5,227 bases of DNA, taken from NCBI GenBank assembly GCA_003140915.1, contig PLLI01000089.1:1-5227 (forward strand), written 5' to 3'. Source of the DNA: Candidatus Omnitrophota bacterium. Its GTDB lineage: Bacteria > Omnitrophota > Gorgyraeia > 2-01-FULL-45-10. The notes below the pieces were generated by a model. It saw only the letters and a list, made by a program, of their open reading frames with translations. It was not told where the DNA came from and made no database searches. The translations under genes were made by a program, and so were the position numbers. This document shows, in pieces, positions 1 to 5,227 of the stretch. How positions within the stretch are numbered: position 1 is the stretch's first letter; each line of letters opens with the position of its first letter.

Positions 1-201
1 GCCCATCGCGCCCTTCTTAAAAGCTTCCCCGATAAATCTGTCTCCGTCAAAATTCGGGCCCTTGAGCGCTATGAAAAATTCACCTTTTTTAATAGCCCGT
101 GAATCCGTCGAAATTTTTGACGGTGCGATCTCCGCATCGGGATTGCCCGATAATAACTTTCCGCCGGTTATCCTGACCAGGTCGTGTACTTTTATCTTCA
201 T
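1..201 (-). CDS. murF: UDP-MurNAc-tripeptide:D-Ala-D-Ala ligase MurF, 3'-truncated by the window edge
   Basis: An open frame from ATG 201 runs off the window after 67 codons with no stop. The visible part is the N-terminal Mur ligase domain: MKIKVHDLVRITGGKLL, then a conserved block at 29-65 with KISTDSR at 29-35, GEFFIALKG at 40-48, and FDGDRFIGEAFKKGA at 51-65. This matches the UDP-substrate-binding domain at the start of Mur ligases. The ATP-binding and C-terminal domains lie outside the window. MurF completes the UDP-MurNAc-pentapeptide by adding D-Ala-D-Ala. The ATG overlaps the murE stop as ATGA, a typical coupling arrangement. Since murE has just ended and MurF is the standard next gene, MurF is much more likely than MurC or MurD, although the N-terminal domain alone does not separate them fully. 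Confidence 0.93.
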   Translation of the reverse strand, partial: MKIKVHDLVRITGGKLLSGNPDAEIAPSKISTDSRAIKKGEFFIALKGPNFDGDRFIGEAFKKGAMG

Positions 202-1652
202 CTCTTTCGCAGTATCTTCCTTACTACTTCGTGATCATCGAACGGCAGGACCTTATCTTTTATTATCTGGTAATTCTCATGCCCCTTGCCCGCTATAATA
301 ACTATACTACCAACTTCGGCCAAATCAAGCGCCTTCTCTATCGCCTTGTGCCTGTCGATCTCAACTTCATAATTTGAAAAATTCCCTCTAACGCCGCTTA
401 AGACCTCATCGATAATATCCGCGGGCTCCTCGGACCTCGGATTGTCCGAAGTTATTATAACATGGTCGGATAACTTGCAGGCAGTTTTGCCCATTAGCGG
501 CCGCTTCTTTCTGTCCCTGTCCCCGCCGCAGCCAAATACGGTTATTATCTTTGCCTTCGAAACTTCTCTCAAAACGCTTAATGTATTGTAAAGCGCGTCT
601 TCCGTATGAGCAAAATCCACAAAAATTTTAAAAGCTTGCCCGCACTGCACAGGCTCAAGCCTTCCCGGAACAAAGGTCATCGCTTCGATGCCTGACTTTA
701 TCGCTTTCCTGTCTATGCCTATGAAGTCGCAGGCTGCGACAGCAGCAAGGATATTCGACACGTTGTGCAGACCTACCAAAGATGTTGAGATGCTGAAAGA
801 TCCCTTTGGTGTAATAACGTCAAACTTCGAACCATCTATCAATAGACGGATATTCTTTGCCGATATATCCGCCTTTCCTTTCATACCGTAAGTAATAACC
901 CGATTTTTTATAGACGCTTTTAACGCTGCAACTTTATCGGCATCTATATTCAGTATTGCGGCTCCGTCTTTTTTTAATCTGCCGAATATCTTTATCTTCG
1001 CGCCGAAATATTCTTCCAGCGTTCTATGGTAATCGAGATGCTCCGGCGTTATATTGGTGAAGATCGCGGCATCGAACGTGACACTATCCACCCTGTGCTG
1101 ATCGAGCGCATGGCTCGACACTTCCATGACCGCGTAACGGCCGGCAGATCTCACCGTTTCGGCAAGCATGGACGCAAGTTCGAGCGGCCCCGGCGTGGTA
1201 TTCTTTGCCGGCACGACCTTCCCGGCCAGCCTGTAACTTATCGTGCCGATAACTGCCGGCTCCTCACCGGCACATCGAAGGATACCTTCGATTATATATG
1301 TTATCGTTGTCTTTCCGTTAGTGCCGGTCACTCCTATCACTTTCAATTTTTCCGACGGATGGCCGTAAAAATTATCCGCAATTACGGGGAAAGCGGTCCT
1401 GGTATCCTCGACGATGAGTTTTACCACATCGGCCGGTGCTTTGAAATTTTTCTCCGCTACGATGACCCCGGCACCTTTTGCCACGGCCTCGTCTATAAAT
1501 GCGTATCCGTCCGCGGCATATCCGCGGAACGCTACGAACATGTCATTTCTCGTGACCGTGCGCGAGTCGTTCGTTATGCGCCTGACTTCCGTCTTTGCGT
1601 CAGGGCCGGATAGCTTGTATCCTGTCCCCTTTAGAATTTCCTTCAGAAACAT
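198..1652 (-). CDS. murE: UDP-MurNAc-L-Ala-D-Glu:meso-diaminopimelate ligase MurE
   Basis: MurE adds meso-diaminopimelate to UDP-MurNAc-L-Ala-D-Glu, with ATP, in the cytoplasm. From ATG 1652 it has 484 residues, typical of the family. The N-terminal UDP-binding domain shows TNDSRTV at 27-33. The ATP loop GTNGKTT is at 110-116. TTPG at 152-155 and SSHAL at 179-183 are substrate-binding blocks. AK at 218-219 in the EYFGAKIKIF segment holds the lysine expected to be carbamylated. The C-terminal domain has PGRLE at 329-333, DFAHTEDAL at 346-354 and GCGGDRDRKKRPLMG at 374-388. DNPR at 403-406 is the meso-DAP selectivity motif (lysine enzymes differ at its last position), and GKGHENYQI is at 455-463. 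All key residues seen are normal. The gene starts inside ftsI (53-nt overlap) and its TGA overlaps the murF ATG, so translation is probably coupled on both sides. A GTG two codons upstream is the only other nearby start. Confidence 0.97.
   Translation of the reverse strand: MFLKEILKGTGYKLSGPDAKTEVRRITNDSRTVTRNDMFVAFRGYAADGYAFIDEAVAKGAGVIVAEKNFKAPADVVKLIVEDTRTAFPVIADNFYGHPSEKLKVIGVTGTNGKTTITYIIEGILRCAGEEPAVIGTISYRLAGKVVPAKNTTPGPLELASMLAETVRSAGRYAVMEVSSHALDQHRVDSVTFDAAIFTNITPEHLDYHRTLEEYFGAKIKIFGRLKKDGAAILNIDADKVAALKASIKNRVITYGMKGKADISAKNIRLLIDGSKFDVITPKGSFSISTSLVGLHNVSNILAAVAACDFIGIDRKAIKSGIEAMTFVPGRLEPVQCGQAFKIFVDFAHTEDALYNTLSVLREVSKAKIITVFGCGGDRDRKKRPLMGKTACKLSDHVIITSDNPRSEEPADIIDEVLSGVRGNFSNYEVEIDRHKAIEKALDLAEVGSIVIIAGKGHENYQIIKDKVLPFDDHEVVRKILRKR
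1600..1652 (-). other. 53-nt out-of-frame overlap of ftsI 3' end and murE 5' end
   Basis: The final 16 codons and stop of ftsI (VSEGNSKGDRIQAIRP) share DNA with the first 17 codons of murE (MFLKEILKGTGYKLSGP) in the +1 frame relative to ftsI. The MurE side matches what the family expects at its N-terminus. The FtsI side is a polar tail beyond the conserved transpeptidase fold. The simplest reading is that ftsI lost an earlier stop and grew into murE. Confidence 0.85.
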
Positions 1653-3330
1653 ATACACCTTTAGCGGTTAAATACTTGAGGGAATTGTCCACGACATTTT
1701 TAAATACGGGCGCCGCTACGTCCCCACCGTAATATACGGGCCGCGGTTCGTCCACGCATACCGCCACCGCAAGCACCGGGTTTTCCACCGGGGCAAAACC
1801 GATGAATGACGCGACGAACCTATCGTGTGAATAGACCCCGCCCGGCTCGACCTTTTGCGCCGTGCCCGTCTTCCCGCCCGCGTTGTAATCCTCCATCCTG
1901 GCCTTCTTGCCGGTGCCGGTATTCACAACACCCATCAATATGCTCCTCATCTTTAAAACTGTCTGAGTAGATATCACTTTTCTACGGACTACCGGAGGGA
2001 ATCCTTTGACGGCCTGCCCTTTCTCGTCGAGAACTTCTTTCACTATCCTGGGCCTTACGAGATAACCGTTATCCGCGATAACGGAAATAGCGCCGGCAAG
2101 CTGCATCGCTGTCGTGGTGACTTCCTGGCCCATCGGTATGGCATACATGCTGACCCCGGACCATTTCGATACCGGCCTGTTTATGCCAACGACCTCTCCC
2201 GGCAGGTCGATCCCGCTCTTTTCGCGAAAGCCGAAGGCCTCTATATATTTGAACATCCGCTCCGGGCCGAGAAGGCTTGCCGCTTTCACGGTGCCTATAT
2301 TGCTCGAATTTTCTATGACCTGCTTGAACGTAAGCACTCCATGCGGGGTGTGATCATGTAATGTCCTTCGCCCTATCTTCCATTGGCCGTTTTCGCAATT
2401 GAACAGAGTATTAAAGGTAACGAGCTTCTCTTCCAGAAGGCCGCTTGCTGCGACTATCTTGAATACGCTTCCCGGCTCAAAGAAATCATTTAGCGCCCTG
2501 TTCCTTATCGACGTGGACGCCCGTTTTCCGGGTTCGTTAAGATCAAAATTCGGGAAATTGGCAAGCGCCAGTATGTCGCCGGTCTTGGGGTCCATCACTA
2601 TTATGGACGCGCCCTTCGCGTTATACTTCTCGTACATCTTGGCGAGTTCCCGCTCGGCGATACTCTGTATCACTTCGTCTATGGTGAGGACAAGCGAAAA
2701 GCCGTTCTTGGGGGGAATAAATTCATACTGGTAGGATTCCAACAGTTTCCGTTTCGCGTCCTGCGTCGAAATGAGCCATCCGCTTTCGCCGCTTAGATAT
2801 TTATTATACTGTAATTCAAGCCCTTCCAGACCCACGTTATCTATATTGACGGTGCCGATGGCGTGGCAGGCTAATTGCCTGTCGGGATAGAACCTTTTCG
2901 ATTCTTTTATTATCGCCACACCGTCGAGCTTGAGTTTCTTTATATCATCTTCTTCCTGCGGGGTTATCTTTCTCTTTATCCAGACAAAGGCCTTATTCTT
3001 CGAAAGCTTCTGAAAAATATATGATTCGTTAAGTTTTAATATATGGGCGAGCGTCTCCGCAGTGCCTTCCCTGTCTTTTATCTCGCGGGCATTTACGAAT
3101 ACGGAGTTACTGGTCAGGTTCACTGCCAGGACACGCATGCACCTGTCGAATATGGTTCCCCGTGTGGGCGGCACCTCGACCGAAACGGTTTGCTGTTCAT
3201 TCGCTATTTTATAATAGAAATTATGCCTTATTACCTGGAGATAGAGGAGGCGTAAGACAAGAAATGCGAGGGATAAAAAGAAGAGACAAAAGACGGCGAT
3301 CTGCCGGGTACGAAACGTTCCGCTATGCAC
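1600..3330 (-). CDS. ftsI: Septal peptidoglycan transpeptidase FtsI / class B penicillin-binding protein
   Basis: This protein has 576 residues, close to the usual class B size (E. coli FtsI is 588). It has a short cytoplasmic N-terminus and one membrane anchor at about 11-31, followed by the pedestal domain with RGTIFDR at 57-63. The transpeptidase domain starts around 210. Its three catalytic motifs are intact: SVFK at 288-291 (nucleophile Ser288), SSN at 342-344, and KTG at 487-489 in GGKTGTAQK. It cross-links stem peptides at the division septum with FtsW. There are no PASTA repeats after the catalytic domain. Cys64 follows RGTIFDR where Asn is common in the family. The start is GTG 3330, because an in-frame TAA lies 6 nt upstream and the next Met is at codon 65, past the membrane segment. 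AAGGA is 13 nt before it, rather far. The last 16 codons overlap murE in another frame. The position between ftsL and murE favours FtsI over a paralogous elongation or sporulation PBP. Confidence 0.96.
   Translation of the reverse strand: MHSGTFRTRQIAVFCLFFLSLAFLVLRLLYLQVIRHNFYYKIANEQQTVSVEVPPTRGTIFDRCMRVLAVNLTSNSVFVNAREIKDREGTAETLAHILKLNESYIFQKLSKNKAFVWIKRKITPQEEDDIKKLKLDGVAIIKESKRFYPDRQLACHAIGTVNIDNVGLEGLELQYNKYLSGESGWLISTQDAKRKLLESYQYEFIPPKNGFSLVLTIDEVIQSIAERELAKMYEKYNAKGASIIVMDPKTGDILALANFPNFDLNEPGKRASTSIRNRALNDFFEPGSVFKIVAASGLLEEKLVTFNTLFNCENGQWKIGRRTLHDHTPHGVLTFKQVIENSSNIGTVKAASLLGPERMFKYIEAFGFREKSGIDLPGEVVGINRPVSKWSGVSMYAIPMGQEVTTTAMQLAGAISVIADNGYLVRPRIVKEVLDEKGQAVKGFPPVVRRKVISTQTVLKMRSILMGVVNTGTGKKARMEDYNAGGKTGTAQKVEPGGVYSHDRFVASFIGFAPVENPVLAVAVCVDEPRPVYYGGDVAAPVFKNVVDNSLKYLTAKGVYVSEGNSKGDRIQAIRP
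1658..1662 (-). promoter_or_regulatory. Ribosome binding site of murE, decides its start
   Basis: AAAGG on the minus strand lies 5 nt before ATG 1652, inside the ftsI coding sequence. An in-frame GTG at 1658-1656 would share its first base with this site and add only two residues. The ATG is therefore the better start. Confidence 0.6.
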
Positions 3331-3418
3331 GAATTTTTAGAGATCCTTAAAGCGATGTTTAAATTTATTATCCATAACTTAAATTGTCAGGATGGAACCA
3401 TGACAAAAGCGATAGTTC
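3331..3418 (-). other. ftsL-ftsI intergenic gap with weak promoter-like sequence and a 12-codon frame
   Basis: This 88-nt stretch is the longest gap inside the cluster. On the minus strand CTGACA (3390-3385) is separated by 17 nt from TAAATT (3367-3362), a poor sigma-70-like pair 31 nt before the ftsI start. A 12-codon frame, MDNKFKHRFKDL, runs from ATG 3375 to TAA 3337 and ends 6 nt before the ftsI GTG. It has no clear ribosome binding site. The ftsI Shine-Dalgarno candidate AAGGA (3348-3344) lies within it, 13 nt before the GTG, which is longer than ideal. An imperfect inverted repeat at 3386-3404 has a two-base loop and no following T-run on the minus strand, so it is not a convincing terminator. 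Nothing here is certain beyond the gap itself. Confidence 0.3.
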
Positions 3419-3805
3419 CTACTTTTCCCGCGCCTGGGCCTCTGCCCTTGGGCTAAGGAAATCAATGATCCCGAATATGCTGAATTTTCTGTCAATAGAG
3501 CTTGCGCGTAAGGCGAGCTCATCGGCACTTCCCGGCGTCAATTTCGCCACATTCATGACATGGTGCTTTCCCGGGAAAGCTATATCTATGTTCTTCGACA
3601 TCAATACGTTCTCAAGCCGCGAAGGAGCCTCGAGATTGTCGATATTATAGTCCAGGCGCCCCTTATGGTCAAGCATAACCTTGAGCTTCTTTTCCTTTGT
3701 CTCTATTGAATAACTTAACTTCACAAGCTCAACCTGCTGATGAACGTAAATTAACGCCACAAGGGTTATTACCGTTATACTTGCTATCGACTTAAAGAGC
3801 CTCAT
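3419..3805 (-). CDS. ftsL: FtsL-like cell division protein
   Basis: This 128-residue protein starts at ATG 3805, 6 nt after the rsmH stop, with AAGG four bases before the ATG. It has a short N-terminal cytoplasmic end (MRLFK), one membrane segment at about residues 6-21, then a likely coiled coil at about 22-58 (QQVELVKLSYSIETKEKKLK onward). A stretch at 59-77 (LEAPSRLENVLMSKNIDIAF) resembles the conserved region after the FtsL coiled coil, where a short helix follows a Ser/Pro turn. A tail of about 45 residues follows, ending in the polar AEAQAREK. FtsL is a bitopic scaffold that joins FtsB/DivIC and FtsQ/DivIB and activates FtsW-FtsI at the septum. FtsL sequences are poorly conserved, so the call rests mainly on topology and on the slot between rsmH and ftsI. 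The stop is TAG at 3421-3419. A generic septum-formation-initiator-type protein is the alternative name for the same role. Confidence 0.8.
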   Translation of the reverse strand: MRLFKSIASITVITLVALIYVHQQVELVKLSYSIETKEKKLKVMLDHKGRLDYNIDNLEAPSRLENVLMSKNIDIAFPGKHHVMNVAKLTPGSADELALRASSIDRKFSIFGIIDFLSPRAEAQAREK

Positions 3806-3811
3806 TAAACC

Positions 3812-4693
3812 TTACATCCTTTCCGCTACTCTCAATCGGCCGCTTCGCGATCTGGGGTTGGCCGCCGTCTCTTCCGGAGAAGGGCCAAGCGGCTTTTTAG
3901 TTATAATTTTAAGTACGCCTAAACCGGCGTAACCTTTAAACAGATTTTTAACTATCCTGTCTTCAAGCGAGTGAAATGTTATGACCGCTATCCTCGAGCC
4001 AATGTCAAGCCAGGAGACCGCTTTCTTTAATCCCTCTTCCAGGGCCCCCAGCTCATCATTAACGACTATTCTTATGGCCTGGAACGTCTTCGTGGCCGGG
4101 TCGATCCTGAAATATTTTTTCCTGGAGCCTATGGCCCGCCGCACTATCTCCGATAAATCCGCAGTCGTTTCTATGGGCCGCGCGGAGCGCTCCCGGGCTA
4201 TGCGCCTCGCTATTCTTCGTGCAAATCGTTCCTCGCCATATCTATATATTATATCCGAAAGATCGGACTCTTTGTATCTATTTATAATATCGAAGGCGCT
4301 TAATGTGAGCCTGCGGTCCATCCGCATGTCCAGCGGCGCCGGGCCCTTTATGCTGAAACCCCTGTCTTTATTATCAAGCTGGAACGACGATACGCCTATA
4401 TCCAGCAAAACCGCGTTAAGGCTCTTGATGCTTTCTTTCGAAAGCACCCTATCCAGATTTCTGAAATTTTCATTGATCAATTTGAAACTGCCGGCAAATT
4501 CTTTTAAATTCTCCGAAGCGATCTTTATGGCCTCGTCATCCGCGTCAAGCCCGATCAGCCTTCCCCCCGGCATTATCCGCTTCAATATCTCTCCGGCATG
4601 CCCGCCGCCGCCTATCGTGGCGTCGAGCACGACATGACCCGGCTTCAGATTCAAAGAGCTTACAACTTCGTCAAGCATTACCGGCTGATGCAC
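3812..4693 (-). CDS. rsmH: 16S rRNA (cytosine(1402)-N4)-methyltransferase RsmH (MraW)
   Basis: RsmH uses S-adenosylmethionine to methylate N4 of C1402 in the 16S rRNA decoding centre, in the cytoplasm. The 293 residues are slightly shorter than the usual 300-315. Family blocks are all present and in order: HQPVMLDEVV at 2-11; the SAM-binding DATIGGGGHA at 24-33; GLDADDEAI at 48-56; LLDIGVSSFQLD at 96-107; RGFSI at 111-115; PLDMRMD at 120-126; the PATKTFQAIRIVVNDEL block at 199-215; FHSLEDRIVK at 240-249; and NPRSRSGRLR at 279-288. The start is a GTG at 4693-4691 (the M in the translation is a read GTG). It is supported by AAAGGA 8 nt upstream and by the conserved HQPVMLDE block that follows at once. 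The stop TAA is 6 nt before ftsL. Between residues 154 and 173 there is an Arg-rich stretch with a repeated RRIAR, which is normal for this helical region. The identification is very safe. Confidence 0.98.
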   Translation of the reverse strand: MHQPVMLDEVVSSLNLKPGHVVLDATIGGGGHAGEILKRIMPGGRLIGLDADDEAIKIASENLKEFAGSFKLINENFRNLDRVLSKESIKSLNAVLLDIGVSSFQLDNKDRGFSIKGPAPLDMRMDRRLTLSAFDIINRYKESDLSDIIYRYGEERFARRIARRIARERSARPIETTADLSEIVRRAIGSRKKYFRIDPATKTFQAIRIVVNDELGALEEGLKKAVSWLDIGSRIAVITFHSLEDRIVKNLFKGYAGLGVLKIITKKPLGPSPEETAANPRSRSGRLRVAERM

Positions 4694-4701
4694 AACCAGG
4701 A

Positions 4702-4707
4702 TCCTTT
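4702..4707 (-). promoter_or_regulatory. Ribosome binding site of rsmH (GTG start)
   Basis: AAAGGA on the minus strand lies 8 nt before GTG 4693, which is good spacing. The next in-frame ATG, codon 6, would remove the conserved HQPV part of the family N-terminus. This supports GTG as the true start. Confidence 0.7.
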
Positions 4708-4716
4708 AATATTTTT

Positions 4717-4896
4717 TTATTTTGTCAACGTGCTTATTCTATTGGAAGACGATTTCTTAGAGACCTGGTTATCTAGGCCCAGATAAGAAAGATTACATCC
4801 CAACGCACGCGCTTTCCTGATCCGCTCGATGAATATTTCCATTGTTGTGTTATAATAGCGCGCGCCTTTCGCCACCCTCATTTGCCTGGGACTCAT
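4717..4896 (-). CDS. Small basic hypothetical protein between mraZ and rsmH
   Basis: This is a 59-codon frame from ATG 4896 to TAA 4719-4717. I do not recognise the product. A GTG nine bases upstream (4905) is in frame, but it lies inside the G-rich Shine-Dalgarno sequence, so the ATG is preferred: AGGGGG ends 8 nt before it. The protein is strongly basic, with 7 Arg and 5 Lys against 2 Glu and 1 Asp. It has a single Cys at residue 34 and no hydrophobic membrane segment. Residues 17-32 (TTMEIFIERIRKARAL) look like an amphipathic helix, and the last 15 residues are Ser/Lys-rich and probably disordered. It starts 13 nt after mraZ and ends 23 nt before rsmH, so it is almost certainly cotranscribed. 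In classical clusters mraZ is followed directly by rsmH, so this is an insertion. A nucleic-acid-binding or ribosome-related role would fit the charge but is only inference. The good ribosome binding site and tight packing support a real gene. Confidence 0.7.
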   Translation of the reverse strand: MSPRQMRVAKGARYYNTTMEIFIERIRKARALGCNLSYLGLDNQVSKKSSSNRISTLTK

Positions 4897-4901
4897 AACA
4901 G

Positions 4902-4910
4902 CCACCCCCT
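4902..4910 (-). promoter_or_regulatory. Ribosome binding site of the small gene, decides its start
   Basis: Reading the minus strand, the mraZ stop TAA runs straight into GGGGGTGG. The AGGGGG core lies 8 nt before ATG 4896. The alternative GTG at 4905 is formed by the last G of this run, so it would overlap the binding site. This favours the ATG and suggests that translation of the small gene is coupled to termination of mraZ. Confidence 0.65.
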
Positions 4911-5227
4911 TAGCTTTCTTCGGTCATCAACTTTTCAGCTATCTCTTCGAACGACTCTTTTGAACTATTATAATACTCGAACCAGGCATCTTTCGACCAT
5001 ACTTCTATCCTGTTCGAGACGCCTATTATCATTACATCCCTTTTGATACCGGCGTAATCTTTCAAGTATCTCGGTATCAGGATCCTGCCCTGCTTGTCGC
5101 ATTCGATCTCGCTGGCACCGGAAAAATAGAGCCTGTTGAATTTTCTCGATTCGGATTTTGTGAATGAGACGGATTTAAATTTCGACTCCTGTGTCTTCCA
5201 TTCATTTTCGGTAAAGAGAAAAAGGCA
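4910..5227 (-). CDS. mraZ: Transcriptional regulator MraZ, 5'-truncated by the window edge
   Basis: An open frame runs from the window edge to a TAA at 4912-4910 and gives 105 residues. The family is about 140-150 residues, so roughly the first 40 are missing. The second half of the protein is clear: CDKQGRILIPRYLKDYAGI carries the DxxxR signature of the second AbrB-like (SpoVT-AbrB/MraZ) half, followed by RDVMIIGVSNRIEVWSKDAW, a hallmark MraZ stretch. The tail is acidic and ends TEES. MraZ proteins form ring-shaped oligomers that bind repeats upstream of their own gene and regulate the dcw operon. That operator would lie past base 5227, so autoregulation cannot be checked here. It is the first visible gene of the cluster and is followed 13 nt later by a small unknown gene. 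Identity is secure from sequence and position; the start is not visible. Confidence 0.96.
   Translation of the reverse strand, partial: CLFLFTENEWKTQESKFKSVSFTKSESRKFNRLYFSGASEIECDKQGRILIPRYLKDYAGIKRDVMIIGVSNRIEVWSKDAWFEYYNSSKESFEEIAEKLMTEES

Noticed and set aside
62..298. 78-codon plus-strand frame across the murE-murF junction
   Set aside because: It is antisense to the end of murE and the start of murF, both clearly coding, and has no recognisable product.
1026..1613. 195-codon open frame on the plus strand
   Set aside because: It lies entirely antisense to murE, whose motifs are all intact. The translation is rich in Arg, His and Cys, shows no recognisable domain, and has no gene context.
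1656..1658. GTG as the murE start
   Set aside because: It overlaps the AAAGG binding site and adds only two residues. The ATG at 1652 has proper spacing and begins the family-like MFLKEILKG.
3386..3404. Inverted repeat in the ftsL-ftsI gap as a possible terminator or hairpin
   Set aside because: The arms are short and broken by a three-base bulge, the loop would be two bases, and no T-run follows on the transcribed strand.
3981..4637. 218-codon open frame on the plus strand
   Set aside because: It lies entirely antisense to the well-conserved rsmH. Its Ser/Leu-rich composition is the usual shadow of a gene with this codon use.
4723..4728. TTGACA hexamer on the minus strand just before rsmH, a perfect -35 match
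   Set aside because: No acceptable -10 lies 15-19 nt downstream; the bases there are AAAGGA and GGATCC. The hexamer is explained as Leu-Thr codons at the end of the small gene.

Overview
The window is the 5' part of a bacterial division and cell-wall (dcw) gene cluster. All genes lie on the minus strand, so the transcript reads from base 5227 down to base 1. In transcription order it holds: mraZ (5' end cut off by the window edge), a 59-codon gene I do not recognise, rsmH (mraW), an ftsL-like gene, ftsI (class B penicillin-binding protein), murE, and the first 67 codons of murF. The order mraZ-rsmH-ftsL-ftsI-murE-murF is the classical one. No RNA genes, mobile elements, CRISPR arrays or convincing terminators are visible. 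The promoter, and any MraZ operator repeats, would lie beyond base 5227.

The genes are tightly packed. mraZ and the small gene are 13 nt apart, the small gene and rsmH 23 nt, and rsmH and ftsL 6 nt. ftsI and murE overlap by 53 nt, and murE and murF overlap by 4 nt (ATGA). The one looser junction is ftsL-ftsI, with 88 nt between them. This layout points to one polycistronic mRNA with translational coupling. rsmH and ftsI appear to start with GTG.

The products work together as follows. MraZ is a DNA-binding regulator of dcw clusters. RsmH methylates 16S rRNA. FtsL and FtsI act at the septum, FtsL as a scaffold and activator and FtsI as the septal transpeptidase. MurE and MurF build the cytoplasmic UDP-MurNAc-pentapeptide precursor. 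The DNPR motif in MurE predicts meso-diaminopimelate in the peptide stem, so a Gram-negative-type (A1gamma) peptidoglycan is likely.

The organism is a bacterium with peptidoglycan and moderate GC content. FtsI has no visible PASTA domains, the FtsL is diverged, and an extra small gene sits between mraZ and rsmH. Together these do not match any well-studied model species. A poorly cultivated lineage such as Omnitrophota or a neighbour is my guess from the general look of the proteins, and it is not demonstrated here.

Most of the window is ordinary core genome. The items most worth a second look are the unrecognised basic protein between mraZ and rsmH, the long ftsI/murE overlap, and the ftsL-ftsI gap, which contains a possible 12-codon leader and a weak promoter-like sequence. 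I see no evidence for a novel defence or mobile system.
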